A DNA stretch of 64,000 nt from Phytoactinopolyspora mesophila (lineage in GTDB: Bacteria > Actinomycetota > Actinomycetes > Jiangellales > Jiangellaceae): NCBI RefSeq assembly GCF_010122465.1, contig NZ_WLZY01000008.1, positions 295,875 through 359,874 on the forward strand, written 5' to 3'. The notes beneath the pieces were generated by a model that was not told the DNA's origin, searched no databases, and saw only the letters and a list, made by a program, of their open reading frames with translations. The translations under genes were made by a program, and so were the position numbers. This document shows positions 42,806 through 51,885 of the stretch, piece after piece. The number at the start of each line of letters is the position of its first letter. Position 1 is the stretch's first letter.

Positions 42806-43951
42806 CTACGTCGCGTGTTTCAGCGCCTGGTCAAGGTCGGCGAGGAGGTCGTCCACACTCTCGATCCCCACCGAAAGCCGGACCAGGTCGTTGGGCACTT
42901 CGAGGACGCTGCCGGCCGCGCTGGCGTGAGTCATCCGGCCCGGATGCTCGATCAGGGATTCGACACCGCCCAGCGACTCTCCCAGGGTGAAGACCTGGGC
43001 GCGGTTGCACACCTCGACGGCCGCGTTCTCCCCGCCGGCTACCCGAAACGACACCATGCCCCCGAAGCGGCGCATTTGGCGTCGCGCGACATCGTGACCT
43101 GGGTGTGAGTCCAGCCCCGGGTACAGGATCTCGCTGACCTGAGGATGCCGGCCGAGCGCCTCGACCACCCGTTCGGCGTTGTCGCAGTGCCGCTCCATCC
43201 GGATCGCCAGCGTCTTCAGCCCGCGAAGGACCAGCCACGCGTCGAACGGCCCGGCCACCGCCCCGATGGCGTTCTGGTGAAAGGCGAGCTGATCACCCAG
43301 CGTCGGGTCGCCAACCACCAACGCTCCACCGACGACGTCGGAGTGGCCGCCGCAGTACTTGGTCGTCGAATGCACGACGACGTCCGCGCCCAGCGTCAAC
43401 GGCTGCTGGAGGTAAGGCGTGGCGAAGGTGTTGTCCACGACCAGCAACGCTCCGGCGTCGTGCGTCACCTGCGCGAGCGCGGCAATGTCAGCGATGTTGA
43501 GCAGGGGGTTCGTCGGCGTTTCGACCCACACGACGGCGGTCTCGGGGCGGATGGCCTGGCGGACGGCGTCGACGTCAGACACTGGGACGGCCGTCCAGGA
43601 AACCCCCCACCGCTCGACCACCTTGCTGATCAACCGGTAGGTGCCGCCGTATGCGTCGTTGGGAATGACGACGTGGTCGCCGGGCTTGAGCACGGTTCGC
43701 AGCAGCGTGTCCTCTGCCGCCATGCCGCTGGCGAAAGCCAGCCCGCGCCTGCCTTCTTCCAGCGCGGCGATGCACTCTTCCAGCGCCGTCCGCGTCGGAT
43801 TGGCCGATCGGCTGTACTCATACCCGCCGCGCAGCCCGCCGACGCCGTCTTGGGCGAAGGTGCTCGTCGCGTAGATGGGCGGCATGACAGCGCCGGTTGT
43901 CGGGTCGGGCGCCTGGCCGGCGTGAATCGCTCGTGTCTCGAATCCTTCCAC
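42806..43951 (-). CDS. metB: Cystathionine gamma-synthase/lyase family PLP enzyme
   Basis: A 381-residue Cys/Met-metabolism fold-type I PLP enzyme. PLP lysine K198 lies in VVHSTTKYCGGHSD; substrate/PLP features are YEYSRSANPTR (residues 44-54) and VETPTNPLLNIADI. In the Mycobacterium neighbourhood the equivalent gene (Rv1079) is metB near cbs and greA, as here. The enzyme joins O-acyl-homoserine with cysteine, or splits cystathionine in the reverse pathway; sequence alone does not separate synthase from lyase. Its stop abuts the repeat element. Confidence 0.88.
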   Translation of the reverse strand: MEGFETRAIHAGQAPDPTTGAVMPPIYATSTFAQDGVGGLRGGYEYSRSANPTRTALEECIAALEEGRRGLAFASGMAAEDTLLRTVLKPGDHVVIPNDAYGGTYRLISKVVERWGVSWTAVPVSDVDAVRQAIRPETAVVWVETPTNPLLNIADIAALAQVTHDAGALLVVDNTFATPYLQQPLTLGADVVVHSTTKYCGGHSDVVGGALVVGDPTLGDQLAFHQNAIGAVAGPFDAWLVLRGLKTLAIRMERHCDNAERVVEALGRHPQVSEILYPGLDSHPGHDVARRQMRRFGGMVSFRVAGGENAAVEVCNRAQVFTLGESLGGVESLIEHPGRMTHASAAGSVLEVPNDLVRLSVGIESVDDLLADLDQALKHAT

Positions 43952-43961
43952 GACTTGGACC

Positions 43962-44609
43962 CTATGCCGGACCCGCGGTGACGCGCACGTTCTCAGCCGG
44001 TTTCGTTGGTTCGGAAACGGTCAGCCGCGGCAGCAGAATGTGCACCAGCGGACCGATGCCGACGGCGTACAGGACGGTGCCCACGCCCACCGTGCCGCCG
44101 AGCAACCACCCGGTCGCCAGCACGGTGACCTCGATACTGGTGCGAACCAGCCGAACGGACCGACCGGTACGGCGAACCAAGCCGGTCATCAGGCCGTCCC
44201 TGGGACCCGGCCCGAATCGCGCTCCGATATAGGCGGCCGTAGCCACCGCGTTCAGGGCGACACCGAACACCATGAACGCGATCCGCAGCGCCATGAGAGC
44301 CGGAGCGGGCAGCACCCACAACGACACATCGGCTGCCACACCGATCACGATCACGTTGCTGACGGTGCCGAGGCCGAGCCGCTGACGCAGCGGAATCCAG
44401 GCCAACAGCACCAGGACGCCGGTGAGGATCACCACGGTTCCGAATGAGAGCGGCGTGCGGTCCGCCACGCCTTCGTGAAGCACGTCCCACGGGTCGAGCC
44501 CGAGACCAGATTTGATCATGAGGGCCATGCTGAAGCCGTACAGCAACAACCCGAGGTAGAGCTGGAGAAGCCGTCGGGGCAGCGCATCCCGCGCGAAAGG
44601 TTCAAGCAC
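43962..44609 (-). CDS. YczE/YitT-type membrane protein
   Basis: A 215-residue protein with about five transmembrane helices. The N-terminal LYLGLLLYGFSMALMIKSGLGLDPWDVLHEG is the conserved opening of the YczE/BCR family. Such proteins are frequently paired divergently with MocR-type regulators, exactly the arrangement here with the gene at 44670. Transport function, possibly of a vitamin B6-related or amino compound, is inference. GTG start at 44609; the stop is 10 bp past the metB start on the same strand. Confidence 0.85.
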   Translation of the reverse strand: MLEPFARDALPRRLLQLYLGLLLYGFSMALMIKSGLGLDPWDVLHEGVADRTPLSFGTVVILTGVLVLLAWIPLRQRLGLGTVSNVIVIGVAADVSLWVLPAPALMALRIAFMVFGVALNAVATAAYIGARFGPGPRDGLMTGLVRRTGRSVRLVRTSIEVTVLATGWLLGGTVGVGTVLYAVGIGPLVHILLPRLTVSEPTKPAENVRVTAGPA

Positions 44610-44622
44610 GTTGCCATCTTGA

Positions 44623-44667
44623 TGCCAAGTGGACTTTTAATATATAGCCACTTGTGCCAAAGTGGAC
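44623..44667. promoter_or_regulatory. Divergent promoter/operator with AGTGGAC repeats
   Basis: Direct repeats TGCCAAGTGGAC (44623-44634) and TGCCAAAGTGGAC (44655-44667) flank an AT-rich TTTTAATATATAG box; an inverted half site GCCACTTG lies at 44647-44654. Half-site repeats spaced around a -10-like element match how MocR regulators bind direct repeats. It separates the yczE-like and mocR-like starts. Confidence 0.65.
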
Positions 44668-44669
44668 CC

Positions 44670-46124
44670 ATGCGATCTATCGGCGGGCGTCAGCTGGCAC
44701 GTTCGATCGGCCATTGGTCCGAGGGTCAGGGGACGCGTCCCGCGTACATCCGGCTGGCCGACGCCATCCGGACACTGATCCTCGACGGCCGGCTGCCGCT
44801 CGAGACGCGGCTGCCCGGTGAACGCGAGCTCGCCGGCGCGCTGGAAGTCAGCCGGACCACCGTCACCGCCGCCTATGACCTGTTGCGCACCACCGGATAT
44901 GCCGCCAGCCGTCAAGGTTCAGGCACACGATCGGCGCTGCCCGCCAACCGGAGCGGAACCTCTGCGGGCTCACCATGGACGCCGTTCGGTCCAGACGGCT
45001 CGGACATCCTCGACCTGGCGCATGCCGCTCCAGAGGCTCCTGGCCACGCGTTGACCACGGCCTACCAGGCGGCCCTCGAACAGCTACCCCGGCAGCTGCC
45101 CACCTGCGGCTACAACCTGTTCGGGCTCCCCGAGCTCCGCGCTGTGATCGCTGCCCGGTTCACCGCCCGCGGCCTCGCCACCGAACCGGAGCAGATACTT
45201 GTCACCTCCGGCGCCCAACATGCCTTCTCACTCGTTCTGTCGCTGATCACCGATCCGGGCGACCGCGTCTTGATCGACCATCCGACCTACCCGAACGCCA
45301 TCGACGCCATCCGGCGCGCGATGGCGCGCCCAGTGCCCGTCCCACTCTTGGAGGACGGGTGGGATCTCGACGCGTTCGAAGCCGCCGTCCGCCAGACCGC
45401 ACCGCGCCTGGCGTATATCGTCCCCGACTTCCACAATCCGACCGGGCTGCTGGCTTCAGACGACGAACGACGCGCGATGGCGTCGGCGCTGGGCCGGAAT
45501 CGAACACTGACGGTTGTCGACGAGACGCTGGCCGAGTTGCCACTCGAAGGTCAGGTCCCTTCACCGGCTGCGACGTACCTGCCCCGTGGCCTCGCCATCA
45601 CCATCGGCAGCGCCAGCAAGACGCTGTGGGGCGGCCTACGGGTCGGCTGGATCCGCGCGGAGGAATCCCTGATCCGCAGGCTGGCCGCGGTGCGTGCCAG
45701 CATCGACATCTCCTCTCCGGTCATCGACCAGCTCGTCGTTGCTGAACTGATCCGTGTCCTCGACGACGTCCTCAGCGAACGGCTGCCGGAATTGCGAGAG
45801 CGCCGGGAGGTGCTGCTGGCCACCCTGGCCGAGGCGGTTCCAGACTGGCGGGTGAGGCGCCCTGCCGGGGGCCTCGTCCTGTGGTGCGATATGGGCCGGC
45901 CGTTGTCCAGCTCGATGGTGATGGCTGCCGAACGGTACGGAATCCGGCTCGCCGGTGGGCCGCGGTTCGGCGTAGAAGGAGCATTCGAGCGGCGTCTCCG
46001 CCTGCCTTATACCCTGCCGTCCGACGTGTTGCGACAGGCGGGAACGGCGATCGGCCAAGCGTTCTCCGCCATCGGGGCGGCTCCTCCACCCGCCACCGGA
46101 CAGCTCCAGGCCGTTTTCGCCTGA
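44670..46124 (+). CDS. MocR/PdxR-family transcriptional regulator (aminotransferase-like)
   Basis: A 484-residue regulator with an N-terminal GntR winged helix (about residues 20-95, PAYIRLADAIRTLI and LPGERELAGALEVSRTTVTAAYD) fused to a fold-type I aminotransferase domain (about 110-480). The PLP lysine is in GSASKTLWGG near residue 316; PDFHNPTGLL and the AQHAFSLVLSLI region are also conserved. MocR proteins use PLP or an external aldimine as effector. The divergent yczE-like gene is the likely target. No clear ribosome site precedes the ATG. Confidence 0.9.
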   Translation: MRSIGGRQLARSIGHWSEGQGTRPAYIRLADAIRTLILDGRLPLETRLPGERELAGALEVSRTTVTAAYDLLRTTGYAASRQGSGTRSALPANRSGTSAGSPWTPFGPDGSDILDLAHAAPEAPGHALTTAYQAALEQLPRQLPTCGYNLFGLPELRAVIAARFTARGLATEPEQILVTSGAQHAFSLVLSLITDPGDRVLIDHPTYPNAIDAIRRAMARPVPVPLLEDGWDLDAFEAAVRQTAPRLAYIVPDFHNPTGLLASDDERRAMASALGRNRTLTVVDETLAELPLEGQVPSPAATYLPRGLAITIGSASKTLWGGLRVGWIRAEESLIRRLAAVRASIDISSPVIDQLVVAELIRVLDDVLSERLPELRERREVLLATLAEAVPDWRVRRPAGGLVLWCDMGRPLSSSMVMAAERYGIRLAGGPRFGVEGAFERRLRLPYTLPSDVLRQAGTAIGQAFSAIGAAPPPATGQLQAVFA

Positions 46125-46199
46125 CCCGTGTGCGGCGGAACAATGGTGAGGTGACCGGCGTTGTCCGGTATGTCGTCACACTTGTGAGGTGTCTTTACG

Positions 46200-46874
46200 T
46201 TGTCGCTCTTCGGTTCGCCCGCCAAGACCCGTTCTGTTGGTCCCCACGACGCGTTGCCCGGGCGTGGCGCACGTCCGTTCTCCCTGACCGGCATTCACAC
46301 CGTCCTGGGAACACCCATCGAGGCGGAGCCGCCGGCCGGCCACCAAGAGGTTGTCTTCGGCATGGGCTGTTTCTGGGGTGCCGAACGCGAGTTCTGGCAG
46401 CTTCCCGGGGTTTGGACCACGGCGGTCGGCTATGCCGGTGGTTACACGCCGCACCCGACCTATGAGGAAGTGTGCACCGGTGGCACCGGTCACGCCGAGG
46501 TGGTCCGCGTGGTGTTCGATCCGGCCCAGGTGAGCTACGCCGACCTACTCAAGGTGTTCTGGGAGGCACACGACCCCACCCAGGGCATGCGTCAGGGCAA
46601 CGACATCGGCACCCAGTACCGGTCCACCATCTACTGGACGACGCCCGAACAGCGCGACGCAGCGCTGGCCTCCCGTGACTCCTACGCCCGGCGCCTGGCC
46701 CAGGCGGGCCACCCAGACATCACGACGGAGATCGCCGAGCTGGCCGAGTTCTACTACGCCGAGGACTACCACCAGCAATACCTGTCCGACGCCAAGAACC
46801 CGAACGGCTACTGCGGGCTTTCCGGCACAGGCGTATCTTGTCCTGTTGGCGTGATCACGGAGCCTTCGTCCTGA
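46200..46874 (+). CDS. msrA: Peptide-methionine (S)-S-oxide reductase
   Basis: A 224-residue MsrA that reduces methionine-S-sulfoxide in proteins. The nucleophile C57 lies in GMGCFWGAE, followed by [25 protein letters not shown] and [22 protein letters not shown]-terminal cysteines in [13 protein letters not shown] resolve the disulfide. An N-terminal ~45-residue extension without signal character precedes the catalytic domain. TTG start at 46200. An 8-bp hairpin follows 43 bp after the stop. Confidence 0.95.
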   Translation: MSLFGSPAKTRSVGPHDALPGRGARPFSLTGIHTVLGTPIEAEPPAGHQEVVFGMGCFWGAEREFWQLPGVWTTAVGYAGGYTPHPTYEEVCTGGTGHAEVVRVVFDPAQVSYADLLKVFWEAHDPTQGMRQGNDIGTQYRSTIYWTTPEQRDAALASRDSYARRLAQAGHPDITTEIAELAEFYYAEDYHQQYLSDAKNPNGYCGLSGTGVSCPVGVITEPSS

Positions 46875-46916
46875 CCCGCGTCTTGTCGCCGATCAGGTAG
46901 CGATTGCGCTCGCACA

Positions 46917-46937
46917 AGCCGACCTACCGGGTCGGCT
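46917..46937 (+). terminator. Hairpin after msrA
   Basis: AGCCGACC (46917-46924), loop TACCG, GGTCGGCT (46930-46937): perfect 8-bp stem between msrA and the SnoaL-like gene. GTCGG rather than a T-tract follows, so termination strength is uncertain. Confidence 0.55.
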
Positions 46938-46966
46938 GTCGGAGCCACCTGGTAGTACTTGATCGT

Positions 46967-47341
46967 ATGAATAAGGCCGTCGACGAGGTCACCTCATTCA
47001 TGCGCGAGTACGAAGCCGCCAGCAACCGCCGCGACCTCGACCACCTCGCGTCGCTTATCACCGATGACGCGACGTACTGGTTCTCCGATGGATCACACCA
47101 GGGCATCACAGCCATCCTCGAGGCCATTAGGGCGACGTTCGACGTCATCCGAGACGAGACGTACGAGATTCGCGATCTCGAACTGGTCACCGTGACACAA
47201 GAGGCAGCGGTGTGCCGGTATCACTTCGCATGGACGGGCACGGTCGATGGAGAGCCGCAGGCAGGAAGCGGCCGTGGCACCAACGTCGTCGTCAAACGAG
47301 ATGGTGATTGGCGGATGCTGCACGAGCATCTCAGCGCCTGA
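46967..47341 (+). CDS. SnoaL/NTF2-like protein (DUF4440-type)
   Basis: A 124-residue cone-shaped NTF2-like fold protein. It starts with a helix (VTSFMREYEAASNRRDLDHLASLITDDATYWFSDGS) typical of SnoaL/DUF4440 domains and ends with VVKRDGDWRMLHEHLSA, the usual last strand. Members bind or isomerise small molecules; here no catalytic residues can be named. The frame is open to 46904, but the ATG at 46967 fits the family and lies beyond the msrA hairpin. Probably a stand-alone gene. Confidence 0.78.
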   Translation: MNKAVDEVTSFMREYEAASNRRDLDHLASLITDDATYWFSDGSHQGITAILEAIRATFDVIRDETYEIRDLELVTVTQEAAVCRYHFAWTGTVDGEPQAGSGRGTNVVVKRDGDWRMLHEHLSA

Positions 47342-47494
47342 CGACGCGGGACGACCGGTACGCCGATGAGCACGAAGGGTCATGAGTGGCAGGTTGGCCG
47401 GCACCGGAGTGAGTTGCCCGGTCGGCACCGGAACCAGCCTGTAACGTTCCTGCTGGCGGCGTTCCGAGGCGCTGAGTGGTGACGGGAGCTTCGA

Positions 47495-48370
47495 GTGAGG
47501 GAGGTTCGTCGGGTCGAGCTTGATCCATCCCAGGTCAGGCCAGGGTCGACGTTGCGGCCGATCACGCGTTTCGTGGTGGAACACGACGGCGTCGAGCAAG
47601 CGTCGGTGGTGTTTGGGCGGGCAGAGATCTTTGCGCGCGAGCCGGCCGAGTACGCGTTGGCTCGTTTGCGCTGGGTAGAAGGCGGGCTGGACGCCGCACG
47701 GGCGGCGGTAACCGCGGCCGTGGACTCGGCTCCGCCGGGCGCAGCGGTCTACCTGCCGGTCAACGCCGCGGTGAGTCCCGACCACGCCGCTCACCGCGTC
47801 GTCGCCGAGACATGCGGATTCGCGTTGTTCCAGGAGAAGGAGGCCTTCTGGTGGGCCGACACCGGCCAAGCCCTGCCCGAGCCCACCAGCCTGCGACTGG
47901 AACCTATGTCGCGGATCGGAAGAGAAGCGCTCGTACCCGTGATCGGGCGATGTCTGGCCCAGACCCTGGACCGGACCGACGCCTTGGTGTTCGGCCGGCA
48001 CCGGCCCGAGCAGTGGGTCACCAGTTTCCTCGACCACCGCGCTACCGGCGCAGATGCCCAGTCGTGGATGTACGCGGAGACGACGAGCGGCATACCTGTC
48101 GGGTTCGTGGGTCTGGCCCAACGGGTAGGTGATCCGGGCGTTGGCACGATCGTGCTCATCGGTGTCCTGCCGGAGCAACGCGGTCACGGCTATGTGGACC
48201 AACTCCTCCTGGCGGCCTATCGTGCTGCCCGAGCGCGCGGCTTTTCGGCGGTGCAGTCCCTCGTCGATGTGAACAACCGCCCGATGATGGCGGCGATGTG
48301 CCGCTCTGGCGCGGACCCCAGCGCCCATCCGTGGCACAAATGGCTCTACACCACAACCCGTGCCGCATAG
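47495..48370 (+). CDS. GNAT-family N-acetyltransferase
   Basis: A 291-residue protein whose C-terminal ~140 residues are a GNAT domain: IPVGFVGLAQRV, then IVLIGVLPEQRGHGYVDQLLLAAYRAARARG (acetyl-CoA loop QRGHGY) and SLVDVNNRPMMAAMCRSG. The N-terminal half is a degenerate GNAT-like lobe, giving a two-domain layout. GTG start at 47495 with GGGAG seven bases before it. Acceptor unknown. Confidence 0.83.
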   Translation: MREVRRVELDPSQVRPGSTLRPITRFVVEHDGVEQASVVFGRAEIFAREPAEYALARLRWVEGGLDAARAAVTAAVDSAPPGAAVYLPVNAAVSPDHAAHRVVAETCGFALFQEKEAFWWADTGQALPEPTSLRLEPMSRIGREALVPVIGRCLAQTLDRTDALVFGRHRPEQWVTSFLDHRATGADAQSWMYAETTSGIPVGFVGLAQRVGDPGVGTIVLIGVLPEQRGHGYVDQLLLAAYRAARARGFSAVQSLVDVNNRPMMAAMCRSGADPSAHPWHKWLYTTTRAA

Positions 48371-48508
48371 CTCTTTGGCACCGCTCAGCCGCGGCCCTCG
48401 GTTGAGTCTCCTCCCGGGGAAGAGACCACGCTGTTCCTGTATGACGACGGACACCGGAGCCGGCCGTTGGCGGATGTCGATTCAACACGGTTGGAAGGAA
48501 CGCCCCGA

Positions 48509-49132
48509 ATGCAGAACTACGACATCAAGAAGGAGCGGCGACATCTCTACGCGCCGAAACACGGCCGATTCGAGGTGGTCGATGTCCCGCGGATGACGTT
48601 CCTCATGGCAGACGGCCACGGCGACCCGAACACTTCCCCCGCTTATCGTGCGGTGGTCAAGGCGCTCTTCACCATCTCTTACGCCGTGCGTTCTGTCGCC
48701 AAGGAGAAGTTGGGGCGCAAACACACCGTGGGTCCGTTGGAGGGGCTCTGGTCCGCGGACGATCTCGGAGTCTTCAAGACCCGTGACAAGGACGCGTGGG
48801 ACTGGACCCTGATGATCGTCCAGCCGGCCTGGGTCAACTCGGCGATCGTCGACGAGGCGTTGGACCGTGTCCGGATGACACAGGAACTCGGCGCCGGGAG
48901 CGACGTGAGGTTCGAGGAATTCGCCGAGGGCCGCAGCGTTCAAGTGCTTCACATCGGGTCCTACGACGACGAGGGCCCGACCATCGCGCGGATGCATGAT
49001 GAGTTCATGCCCGCCGAAGGTTTCACGCCTCGTGGCCGCCACCACGAGATCTACCTGTCGGATGCCCGCAGAACCGAACCGAGCCGGCTGCGCACCATCC
49101 TCCGCCAGCCGGTGAGTTCAGCCCCGGGCTGA
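48509..49132 (+). CDS. GyrI-like small-molecule-binding domain protein
   Basis: A 207-residue GyrI-like/SHS2-fold protein. The family pattern is FEVVDVPRMTFLMADGHGDPNTSPAYRAVVKALF at the N-terminus, WSADDLGVFKTRDKDAWDW in the middle, and VQVLHIGSYDDEGPTIARMHDEF followed by RGRHHEIYLSDARR near the end. Stand-alone GyrI-like proteins may hydrolyse or bind hydrophobic toxins; the role is not established here. ATG at 48509 with GGAAGGA upstream. Confidence 0.86.
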   Translation: MQNYDIKKERRHLYAPKHGRFEVVDVPRMTFLMADGHGDPNTSPAYRAVVKALFTISYAVRSVAKEKLGRKHTVGPLEGLWSADDLGVFKTRDKDAWDWTLMIVQPAWVNSAIVDEALDRVRMTQELGAGSDVRFEEFAEGRSVQVLHIGSYDDEGPTIARMHDEFMPAEGFTPRGRHHEIYLSDARRTEPSRLRTILRQPVSSAPG

Positions 49133-49187
49133 TTCTCCCGAACGACCCCGGTCATTTCCGACGCGCGGGTGCTCCTAGGGTAAGAAC

Positions 49188-49727
49188 GTGACGAATCCGG
49201 GTCGGGGTGGCGCGCGCATCGCGCGTGGCCTGACCCTGTCCATCCTGTGCCTCCTGCTTTCGCTCTTCGCACACGTCTGTGCCGGCGGAGCAGTCGAGAT
49301 CTCGATGGGCCTCGTCATCGGCGGGCTCGCGCTCTCCGCCATGTGTGTGGCCGCAGCCGACGCCCGGCGCGGCTTCGGCACCATCGTCGCCGTCGTTGGC
49401 TTGTCGCAGGTCGTGTTCCACCTTCTCGCCGGCCTGGGTGGTCATCACGCCGTCGGCGCACACCTGGGTGCCGTCCCGGCCATGGTCGGCTCGCATGTCG
49501 TCGCCACACTCATCATCAGCGTGCTTCTCGCCCAGGGCGAGCGGCTGATCTGGGCGTTGTTCAGCCTGTTGCGTACGGCCACGGCGCTGGTGCTAGTCCA
49601 GCTCACACCCAGCCGGCCCACCCTGATCAGTCCCGTCAGCCTGGCCGCTCCACACTGGCTGACCAGCATCTACACCCGTCGGTGCGGCACTCTCCGGGGA
49701 CCACCCGTAGCGGGGATTCTCCATTGA
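49188..49727 (+). CDS. Hypothetical multi-pass membrane protein near copper-chaperone genes
   Basis: A 179-residue protein with four or so hydrophobic helices (LTLSILCLLLSLFAHVCAGG; MGLVIGGLALSAMCVAAA; IVAVVGLSQVVFHLLAGLG; VGSHVVATLIISVLLAQG) and a polar C-terminus. His residues in SQVVFHLLAGLGGHHAVGAHLG and GSHVV could contact metal. Similar small membrane proteins accompany YcnI/PCuAC/DyP genes in actinobacteria; a copper-related role is inference from neighbours. GTG start at 49188. Confidence 0.65.
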   Translation: MTNPGRGGARIARGLTLSILCLLLSLFAHVCAGGAVEISMGLVIGGLALSAMCVAAADARRGFGTIVAVVGLSQVVFHLLAGLGGHHAVGAHLGAVPAMVGSHVVATLIISVLLAQGERLIWALFSLLRTATALVLVQLTPSRPTLISPVSLAAPHWLTSIYTRRCGTLRGPPVAGILH

Positions 49728-49980
49728 GAGGTCGCCCGAGCAGGCGCCTCTGAATTCTTCCGGGGTCAACCCAGCCGGTTGACGTCACCACGCGCGAGCT
49801 GTGGCCCGCATATCTGTGGGCCGACCTGGCGTAGTGGCGGCTCGACCCGCTTGTCTGAAGCGCCCTGGCGGTTGCGAACACACACCATGCCCACTTCCCG
49901 GCAGGTGTGGGGGCCTTCTCCGCCGTCATGCGTGCGCCCGCCCCGTCGACATTATTGATCTAGTCAGGAGTACAACCCCT
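49728..49980. other. Gap upstream of the PCuAC gene
   Basis: This 253-bp stretch contains no recognised gene. It holds one small hairpin, GTCAACC (49765-49771) with GGTTGAC (49777-49783), which could end the membrane-protein transcript or lie in a promoter. The PCuAC frame stays open back to 49801, but coding upstream of 49981 is not supported. Confidence 0.4.
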
Positions 49981-50619
49981 ATGCGTAAGAACACATCCCT
50001 CGCCGCCCGTCCGGTGCCGATCCGCCTGACCCGCCGGGCACTCGCGTCGTCAGCTGTTGTCGCCATCGCCGTGCTGGCCGGTTGCGGCAGCGACGACGAT
50101 GCCTCCGGGCAGGATGCCGGCGTATCGGATCCGGCAAACACCAGCGAACCGGGCAGCGGCAGCCTGAGCATCGAGGAAGCCTGGGTGCAGTCCGCCGAAT
50201 CGGGGATGTCGGCAGCCTTCGGCACCTTCGTCAACGACGCGCCACAGGACATCCGCATCGTCTCCGCTACCACCGCTTCCTCGCCGGTGATGGAACTGCA
50301 CGAGGTCGTCATCGCGGACGGCGGGCCCGCGATGCGGGAGAAGGAAGACGGCTTCACCGTGCCCGCCGAAGGTGAGCACCTACTGGAGCCTGGTGCCGAT
50401 CACCTGATGCTGATGGACGTCATCACGCCGATCCAGCCTGGTGACGACGTCGATTTCATCCTCACCCTCGACACCGGCGAAACCTTCGAATTCACGGCCC
50501 AGGCTAAAGAATTCAGCGGCGCCGACGAGGAATACCTGCCCGGCGAGGGCGACCACCACGGCCACCAAAACGGCGACGAGCACGGCCACGAGGACGGCGA
50601 CCATGCCGACGACCACTGA
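49981..50619 (+). CDS. PCu(A)C copper chaperone lipoprotein
   Basis: A 212-residue lipoprotein with lipobox LAGC (C35). The PCuAC domain (about 60-185) has the copper-binding pattern M-x(n)-H...M...H-x-M, seen as SPVMELHEVV and ADHLMLMDVITP. A His/Asp/Glu-rich C-terminal tail from about residue 190 (with several HGH/HxH repeats) may bind extra metal. PCuAC delivers Cu(I) to cytochrome oxidase or other cuproproteins. The next gene, a DyP peroxidase, overlaps it by 17 bp, so they are co-translated. Confidence 0.88.
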   Translation: MRKNTSLAARPVPIRLTRRALASSAVVAIAVLAGCGSDDDASGQDAGVSDPANTSEPGSGSLSIEEAWVQSAESGMSAAFGTFVNDAPQDIRIVSATTASSPVMELHEVVIADGGPAMREKEDGFTVPAEGEHLLEPGADHLMLMDVITPIQPGDDVDFILTLDTGETFEFTAQAKEFSGADEEYLPGEGDHHGHQNGDEHGHEDGDHADDH

Positions 50620-51847
50620 TCGCGACCGGTCGGCAGCCGCGCGCGGTGGCCTCTCCCGGCGCGGTCTGCTGACGGCAGGGGCGTCCGGGCTGGTGGGCGC
50701 ATCGGCGGTCGGAGTGCCGATGGCGCTGGCGAGTTCCGGCACCGACACAGCAGCCGGACCTGACGACGCGCTCGGCCGGGCCACGGTGCCTTTCCACGGC
50801 GTCCACCAAGCCGGCATCGCCACTCCGGCGCAGGCGTTCGCCACGTTCATCGCCTTCGACCTGGCCCCTGATGTCGATCGCGACGCACTCGGACGCTGGA
50901 TGCGCTTGTGGACCGGCAACGCCGAACGGCTCACCCAGGGCCGCCCGGCGCTGGCTGATACGGATCCGGAACTTGCCCGTGCTCCCTCGCAGCTGACCAT
51001 CACGGTCGGTGTAGGGCCTGGCTTCCTCGCGGCCGCCGGCCGGGAGGACGAGGCTCCGCCGTGGCTGCGTCCGCTCCCGGAGTTCACCATCGACCGCCTC
51101 GAGTCCGCGTGGTCCGACGGCGATCTCGTGGTCCAGATCTGTGCCGATGATCCGGTCGCCATTTCCCACGCCTCCCGGATGCTGACGAAGGATGCCCGCG
51201 CCTTCGCCGGGGTGCGATGGGTCCAGGCAGGCTTCCGGCATGCCTCGGGTGTGACACCACCGGGTGCCACACCCCGGAATCTCATGGGTCAACTGGACGG
51301 TACGACCAATGCCGAGCCCGGAACCGAGGAGTTCGACCACCAGGTGTGGATCGATGACGGGCCGGACTGGCTCCGGGGCGGGTCGTCGCTCGTGCTGCGG
51401 CGGATCCGGATCGAGATGGACACCTGGGACATGGTCGGACGGCAGGGCAAAGAGGAGACGATCGGCCGCCGCCTCGACGACGGCGCACCACTAGGCGGCG
51501 AAGCCGAACACGACGAGCCCGATTTCGACGCCGTCAACGAGATCGGCCTGACCGTCATCCCGGATTGGTCCCACATCCGCCGGGCCCGGCCGGACGACCC
51601 TCGCCAGCGGGTCTTCCGGCGGTCGTACAACTACGACGACGGTCCCGCCGCGGATGGTGAATCCGGAGCGGGAATGCTGTTCGTCTCCTACCAGGCCGAC
51701 ATCGACGCCCAGTTCATCCCCATCCAGCGCCGGCTGGACGAGCTGGACCTGCTCAACGAATGGACCACGCCGATAGGCTCGGCCGTCTTCGCGATCCTGC
51801 CCGGATGCCGTCCGGGCGGATGGCTAGGTGAAGCGCTGCTCGATTAG
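50603..51847 (+). CDS. Tat-exported Dyp-type haem peroxidase
   Basis: A 414-residue DyP-type peroxidase with an N-terminal twin-arginine signal (SRRGLLTAG, residues 18-26). The hallmark GxxDG is GQLDGTTN at about residue 228, with its catalytic Asp; the proximal haem His is likely in WSHIRRARPDDP (about 325). Such secreted enzymes use peroxide on dyes, phenols or release iron from haem (EfeB-like). The start overlaps the PCuAC gene, linking copper and peroxide handling in the envelope. Confidence 0.9.
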   Translation: MPTTTDRDRSAAARGGLSRRGLLTAGASGLVGASAVGVPMALASSGTDTAAGPDDALGRATVPFHGVHQAGIATPAQAFATFIAFDLAPDVDRDALGRWMRLWTGNAERLTQGRPALADTDPELARAPSQLTITVGVGPGFLAAAGREDEAPPWLRPLPEFTIDRLESAWSDGDLVVQICADDPVAISHASRMLTKDARAFAGVRWVQAGFRHASGVTPPGATPRNLMGQLDGTTNAEPGTEEFDHQVWIDDGPDWLRGGSSLVLRRIRIEMDTWDMVGRQGKEETIGRRLDDGAPLGGEAEHDEPDFDAVNEIGLTVIPDWSHIRRARPDDPRQRVFRRSYNYDDGPAADGESGAGMLFVSYQADIDAQFIPIQRRLDELDLLNEWTTPIGSAVFAILPGCRPGGWLGEALLD

Positions 51848-51885
51848 AGACTCCAGACGCGGACCTATGAGAGCCGCTGGCCCGT

